Assembly: GCA_039935015.1 (NCBI GenBank)
Contig: JBDTLC010000028.1
Span: 1 to 16,779 of the forward strand
Direction: 5' to 3'
Source: Paralcaligenes sp039935015
GTDB lineage: Bacteria > Pseudomonadota > Gammaproteobacteria > Burkholderiales > Burkholderiaceae_B
DNA length: 16,779 nt
Part shown: piece by piece, positions 13,374 to 16,779 of the stretch
Layout: each line of letters opens with the position of its first letter
Numbering within the stretch: the first letter of the stretch is position 1
Made by a program: the position numbers and the translations under genes
The notes under the pieces: generated by a model
Seen by the model: the letters and a program-made list of their open reading frames with translations, nothing else
Database searches by the model: none
Told to the model about the DNA's origin: nothing

Positions 13374-14618
13374 ATGTTCTCCCTGTTGTTTATAGCTTTT
13401 CTATTGACCGATATTGCGCTGCGCCTGTGGCTGGCTACGCGCCAGATCAGACACGTCACGGCGAACCGTGCGCAAGTCCCTGCGGAATTTTCCGATCGCA
13501 TCGGTCTGCCCAGCCACCAGCGCGCCGCCGACTACACCGTGGCTAAAATGAAATTTGGCATGATCGAGCGCGTCGCCGATGCCGCCATACTCGTCGCACT
13601 GACATTATTGGGTGGCCTGCAATTTATAGACGTCACGCTTGGCCACGCCATTGACAGCGAAATGCTGCGACAGCTGGCACTGGTGGGCTGCGTGCTGGTA
13701 CTGATCAGCCTACTGGGTTTGCCATTTTCTATCTGGCGCAAGTTTAAGCTTGAAGCGAAATTCGGCTTCAACCGCGTAACACCTCGTCTATTCATTATCG
13801 ATAGCACCAAAGGCCTGCTGCTGGGGCTGCTTTTCGGGCTGCCGCTGTGCGCGCTCGTGCTGTGGGTCATGGCCAATACAGGTGCTTGGTGGGGGTGGTG
13901 GGCATGGTGCATCTGGGTTATTTTCAATTTGCTGGTTTTATGGCTGTTTCCAACGCTGATTGCGCCCTTGTTCAATAAATTTGTCCCACTGGATAATCCC
14001 GAACTCACCGCCCGCATCCAGACCCTGGCAAAACGTTGCGGCTTTGCTCTGCGAGGTCTGTTTGTGATGGACGGCTCGCGGCGCTCCGCGCATGGCAACG
14101 CCTACTTTACGGGCTTTGGCAGAAGTCGCCGCATTGTATTTTTCGATACCCTGCTATCGCGCCTGAACGTAGACGAGGTGGAGGCCGTTCTGGCTCACGA
14201 ACTCGGACATTTCAAGCACAAGCACATCATTAAGCGCATGTTTGTCAGCTTCACGCTGGCCCTGGTATTTTTCCTTCTGCTGCATTGGCTATCGGGGCAA
14301 GTCTGGTTTTACACACAGTTGGGTGTACTGCCGCAATTGGGGCGAGCCAACGATGCGCTGGCACTGATCCTGTTCTTCCTGGTTACCCCCACCTTCACGT
14401 TCTGGGCGGCGCCGCTTGCAAGCTGGCTCTCACGACGCGACGAATTCCAGGCTGACCGGTATGCAGTGGAACAATGCACCGCCCAGCCTTTGGTTGCTGC
14501 GCTTATCAAACTCTACGACGACAATGCGGCCACCCTGACTCCCGACCCTATACACTCGGCGTTTTACGATAGCCATCCGCCAGCGGTGCTGCGCATCCAG
14601 CACCTCAAACATGGCTAG
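13374..14618 (+). CDS. M48 family zinc metallopeptidase (Ste24/CAAX protease 1-like)
   Basis: A polytopic inner-membrane peptidase of 414 residues. The zinc motif HELGH is at 275-279, and the third ligand is probably E357 in RRDEFQADRYA. Hydrophobic segments lie near 1-20, 67-90, 101-120, 146-168, 174-200, 288-312 and 328-351, the Ste24-like arrangement with the active site between late helices. Bacterial members are thought to act in membrane-protein quality control, but the substrate is unknown; prenylation-linked CAAX cleavage is not expected in bacteria. The ATG at 13374 lacks a recognisable Shine-Dalgarno, so the transcript may have a short or no leader. The last 8 nt overlap the rsgA start (ATGGCTAG), which suggests coupled translation. 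Confidence 0.9.
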   Translation: MFSLLFIAFLLTDIALRLWLATRQIRHVTANRAQVPAEFSDRIGLPSHQRAADYTVAKMKFGMIERVADAAILVALTLLGGLQFIDVTLGHAIDSEMLRQLALVGCVLVLISLLGLPFSIWRKFKLEAKFGFNRVTPRLFIIDSTKGLLLGLLFGLPLCALVLWVMANTGAWWGWWAWCIWVIFNLLVLWLFPTLIAPLFNKFVPLDNPELTARIQTLAKRCGFALRGLFVMDGSRRSAHGNAYFTGFGRSRRIVFFDTLLSRLNVDEVEAVLAHELGHFKHKHIIKRMFVSFTLALVFFLLLHWLSGQVWFYTQLGVLPQLGRANDALALILFFLVTPTFTFWAAPLASWLSRRDEFQADRYAVEQCTAQPLVAALIKLYDDNAATLTPDPIHSAFYDSHPPAVLRIQHLKHG

Positions 14619-15516
14619 CGCAACCCGCTTGCGAGGACGCATCATTGCCGCCCACGGGCGCCATTACACCGTAGAGCTGGCCGACGGGAGCGTACGTAAA
14701 TGTTTTCCGCGAGGTAAAAAGGCTGGTGCCGCCGTCGGAGATTTTGTACAGATCAGCCTCGAAGGTGAACGCGAAGGCTCAATCGAGCAAATCGAAGAAC
14801 GCCGCAACCTGCTCTACCGGTCCGACGATATGCGCACTAAACAATTTGCCGCCAACGTGGATCAATTGTTGCTGGTCATCGCTATCGAGCCGGCCTTCTC
14901 CGACGACATTACTGGGCGCGCCCTGGTCGCGGCGCGCAGCGCGGACATCGAACCACTGGTTATTCTGAATAAAATTGATCTGGCTAGCGGCTTGCTGCCT
15001 GCCCGCCGGCGCCTCGCCAACCTCGGCAAACTGGGCGTACGTATCGTCGAACTGAGTGCACTGGATCCGGCGCATGTGCGCAGCCAGCTGCTGCCCGAGA
15101 TTAAAGATCGCACAAACCTGTTGCTGGGACAAAGTGGCATGGGCAAATCTACCCTGTTAAACATCTTGATCCCCGATGCCCGGGCCCACACCCAGGAACA
15201 TTCCGTGGCGCTGGGCACAGGCAAACACACCACCACCAGCACCCGCTTATACCCCTTGCCCGGACAAGCAGGTTCATTAATCGATTCTCCGGGATTTCAG
15301 ACGTTCGGCCTGTTCCACCTGAGCTCGCACGAAATAGAACAAGGGTTTCCGGAATTCACGCCGGCGATAGCCCACTGCCGGTTCTATAACTGTACGCACC
15401 GCCACGAGCCAGGTTGCGGCGTACTAGCCGCCTTGGAACACGGCGACATTACCCCGGAAAGACATGCCTTGTACAAACGCATTTTGGCCGAAAACGAAGC
15501 GAAAGGCAGCTATTGA
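14611..15516 (+). CDS. rsgA: small ribosomal subunit biogenesis GTPase RsgA
   Basis: Circularly permuted GTPase that acts late in 30S subunit assembly. Over 301 residues: an N-terminal OB-fold (about 5-65), then the G motifs in permuted order, G4 NKID (120-123), G5-like ELSAL (147-151), G1 GQSGMGKST (173-181), G2 around the Thr run at 207-209, and G3 DSPG (225-228). A C-terminal zinc-binding module follows with C256, C261, H263 and C269. The P-loop has Met where Val is most common, which should be tolerated. It starts inside the end of the M48 peptidase gene with no strong ribosome binding site of its own. It ends 6 bp from the convergent Nudix gene, with no clear terminator between. Confidence 0.96.
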   Translation: MASATRLRGRIIAAHGRHYTVELADGSVRKCFPRGKKAGAAVGDFVQISLEGEREGSIEQIEERRNLLYRSDDMRTKQFAANVDQLLLVIAIEPAFSDDITGRALVAARSADIEPLVILNKIDLASGLLPARRRLANLGKLGVRIVELSALDPAHVRSQLLPEIKDRTNLLLGQSGMGKSTLLNILIPDARAHTQEHSVALGTGKHTTTSTRLYPLPGQAGSLIDSPGFQTFGLFHLSSHEIEQGFPEFTPAIAHCRFYNCTHRHEPGCGVLAALEHGDITPERHALYKRILAENEAKGSY

Positions 15517-15522
15517 AACAGG

Positions 15523-16275
15523 TCAGGAGCGACCCTGCATATTCTGGGCAGCCGCCAGAAAATGATAGAAATTACGTATCAGTGCGGCGGTTGCGCCCCA
15601 GATGAAATATGGCCCCCAAGAAATAGAAAAGTACAAGCGGTGGCCGCCCGCAGGCAATTGCGCCCGGTGCAGCGCATGGCCCGCCGGATTCATCAGTACC
15701 GACAACGGCACTTCAAATACTTCGGCAACTTCAGCGCTATCTGCGTGAATTGAAAACCCTGGTAAAACCTGGCCGATAACCGGCAGCATGGTAAAGCGCG
15801 TGGAGGTCAGGTAACCGGGCTGGGTGCCTATCAGCTTGAGATACTGTGGTTCGATCCCGATTTCTTCCTGCGTTTCGCGTAGAGCCGCGGCAATGGCATC
15901 GCGATCGAAACGTTCGATGCGGCCGCCAGGAAAGCTGATTTGCCCCGCGTGATCATGTAGATGCGAGGCGCGCCGGGTAAAAATAACATGCAGGCCGTCG
16001 GGGTGCTGCACTAACGGAATAAATACAGCCGCCCGGATAATGTCTTTGCAATCGGAAAAATCGGACCGAAATGAATCAACAAAGAGGGGCTCGACCTGCC
16101 AATCAACAGAATGACCAAATGCAGAACAGATGAATTCAAGCCCGATGGTGGAGGGCAAGAGCGCCGGCAACACCTGACAGTTTGGCACCATAGGCTGGGC
16201 CTGGGGGTCAAAACCCGGCCGGCTGGCTACGCCCTGTCGTCGAGGCACATAAACGCGATGTAACATGAAATCCAT
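15523..16275 (-). CDS. CoA pyrophosphatase-type Nudix hydrolase (NudL/YeaB-like)
   Basis: Nudix hydrolase of the group that cleaves CoA and acyl-CoA to 3',5'-ADP and 4'-phosphopantetheine derivatives (family inference). In the central domain, TRRASHLHDHAGQISFPGG resembles the UPF0035 signature upstream of the Nudix box. The box follows as GGRIERFD then AALRETQEEIGI, with the metal-binding REtxEE glutamates intact. The spacing of the first part differs from the strict GX5EX7REUXEEXGU rule, as I recall for E. coli YeaB as well. At 250 residues it carries about 75 N-terminal residues before the domain. ATGs at 16275 and 16266 are possible starts; both sit directly after the rplS terminator and neither has a strong Shine-Dalgarno, so the true start and promoter are uncertain. 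Confidence 0.85.
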   Translation of the reverse strand: MDFMLHRVYVPRRQGVASRPGFDPQAQPMVPNCQVLPALLPSTIGLEFICSAFGHSVDWQVEPLFVDSFRSDFSDCKDIIRAAVFIPLVQHPDGLHVIFTRRASHLHDHAGQISFPGGRIERFDRDAIAAALRETQEEIGIEPQYLKLIGTQPGYLTSTRFTMLPVIGQVLPGFSIHADSAEVAEVFEVPLSVLMNPAGHALHRAQLPAGGHRLYFSISWGPYFIWGATAALIRNFYHFLAAAQNMQGRS

Positions 16276-16304
16276 AAAACAAAGGCGCCACTCGGACGCC
16301 TTTG
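16276..16304 (-). terminator. intrinsic terminator after rplS
   Basis: On the minus strand, 26 bp past the rplS stop, CAAAGGCG (16304-16297) pairs perfectly with CGCCTTTG (16287-16280). Two more C-G pairs form across a one-base bulge around a GAGT loop, and TTTT (16279-16276) follows. The next base begins the first possible ATG of the Nudix gene. Confidence 0.75.
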
Positions 16305-16330
16305 CTGCTTAGTACCGGGATAGAGGCTGA

Positions 16331-16720
16331 TTATTCAGCAACTGCCTTTTTGGCCGAGTTACGAACCAGCTTTTCCTTAATACGAGCGGCTTTGCCCGAA
16401 CGGCTACGCAAGTAATAAAGTTTAGCACGGCGGACATCGCCACGACGCTTCACTTCGATGCTGGCAATTTGTGTTGAATAGAGCTGAAACGTACGCTCGA
16501 CCGCCTCGCCGGAGGATATCTTGCGTACCGTAAAGGCTGAATTCAGGCCGCGATTGCGCTTGGCAATAACGACGCCTTCGTAGGCCTGTACGCGTTTGCG
16601 CGCACCCTCGACCACGTTTACGTTGACAACAACCGTGTCGCCAGGGGCGAACGCAGGTTTGGGCTGACCACCGGTCAGGCGCTGGATTTCTTCTTGTTCA
16701 AGAATAGCGAGTAGGTTCAT
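16331..16720 (-). CDS. rplS: 50S ribosomal protein bL19
   Basis: Ribosomal protein at the 30S-50S interface, 129 residues. The SH3-like core is evident: FAPGDTVVVNVNVVEG, RVQAYEGVVIAKRNRGL, AFTVRKISSGEAVERTFQLYS, and the basic end KRRGDVRRAKLYYLRSRSGKAARIKEK. The C-terminal tail after IKEKL is a short lysine- and alanine-rich extension. The ATG at 16720 has AGGAG (16731-16727) 6 nt upstream. In betaproteobacteria this gene usually closes the rpsP-rimM-trmD-rplS operon; the terminator right after it fits that, and trmD would lie beyond the right edge. Confidence 0.97.
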   Translation of the reverse strand: MNLLAILEQEEIQRLTGGQPKPAFAPGDTVVVNVNVVEGARKRVQAYEGVVIAKRNRGLNSAFTVRKISSGEAVERTFQLYSTQIASIEVKRRGDVRRAKLYYLRSRSGKAARIKEKLVRNSAKKAVAE

Positions 16721-16779
16721 AGTGAACTCCTGGTGTCATCATGATCGGTCGGATTTTATATGTGGCAATTGCCCAGTTG
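16721..16779. other. right-edge spacer upstream of rplS
   Basis: These 59 bases hold the rplS ribosome binding site and a perfect 10-bp palindrome GGCAATTGCC (16764-16773). Stops occur in two of the three minus-strand frames. I could not recognise the end of trmD here, so no gene is called. Confidence 0.4.

Noticed and set aside
16721..16779. Possible 3' end of trmD at the right edge
   Set aside because: Only 59 bases are visible; one minus-strand frame stays open but does not read like a TrmD C-terminus.

Overview
The window reads as chromosomal DNA of a betaproteobacterium, most likely Burkholderiales and Alcaligenaceae (Bordetella/Pusillimonas-like). I infer this from the protein sequences of UvrC, Orn, RsgA and bL19 and from gene order; no database was searched. 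Genes are densely packed, with short gaps and several start/stop overlaps. Almost everything lies on the minus strand; only the M48 peptidase and rsgA are on the plus strand.

Layout from left to right. (1) 1-421: the N-terminal 140 residues of an MFS transporter that runs off the left edge. (2) 467-4354, minus strand: a housekeeping run transcribed acpS > nagZ > uvrC > pgsA (carrier-protein activation, muropeptide recycling, excision repair, phosphatidylglycerophosphate synthesis). (3) 4585-12552, minus strand: a compact phenylacetate catabolic operon transcribed paaA-B-C-D-E-N-G-I-K. PaaK makes phenylacetyl-CoA, PaaABCE (with PaaD) epoxidises the ring, PaaG isomerises the epoxide to oxepin-CoA, PaaN is an aldehyde-dehydrogenase-type protein linked to the ring-opening stage, and PaaI is a rescue thioesterase. 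The late beta-oxidation genes (paaF, paaH, paaJ), a MaoC-type or PaaZ hydrolase, and a regulator (paaX or paaR) are not in the window. (4) 12780-16720: orn (minus), then M48 peptidase and rsgA (plus, overlapping), a convergent CoA-pyrophosphatase-type Nudix gene (minus), and rplS (minus).

The non-coding DNA holds the least routine content. A good sigma70-type promoter (TTGACA, 17-bp spacer, GATAAT) sits upstream of paaA, with a perfect 10-bp palindrome on its -35 box. Four short palindromes share a GTAG head and a stem-loop with a CTTGT or TTGTT loop. They look like REP (repetitive extragenic palindrome) elements and occur as one doublet at each end of the paa operon (4507-4572 and 12676-12761). 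One of them also forms the probable orn terminator. Another clear terminator follows rplS and abuts the start of the Nudix gene. I see no CRISPR array, tRNA, rRNA, insertion sequence, prophage or defence gene, and no wholly new system: this is core metabolism plus a catabolic module with REP-like boundaries.
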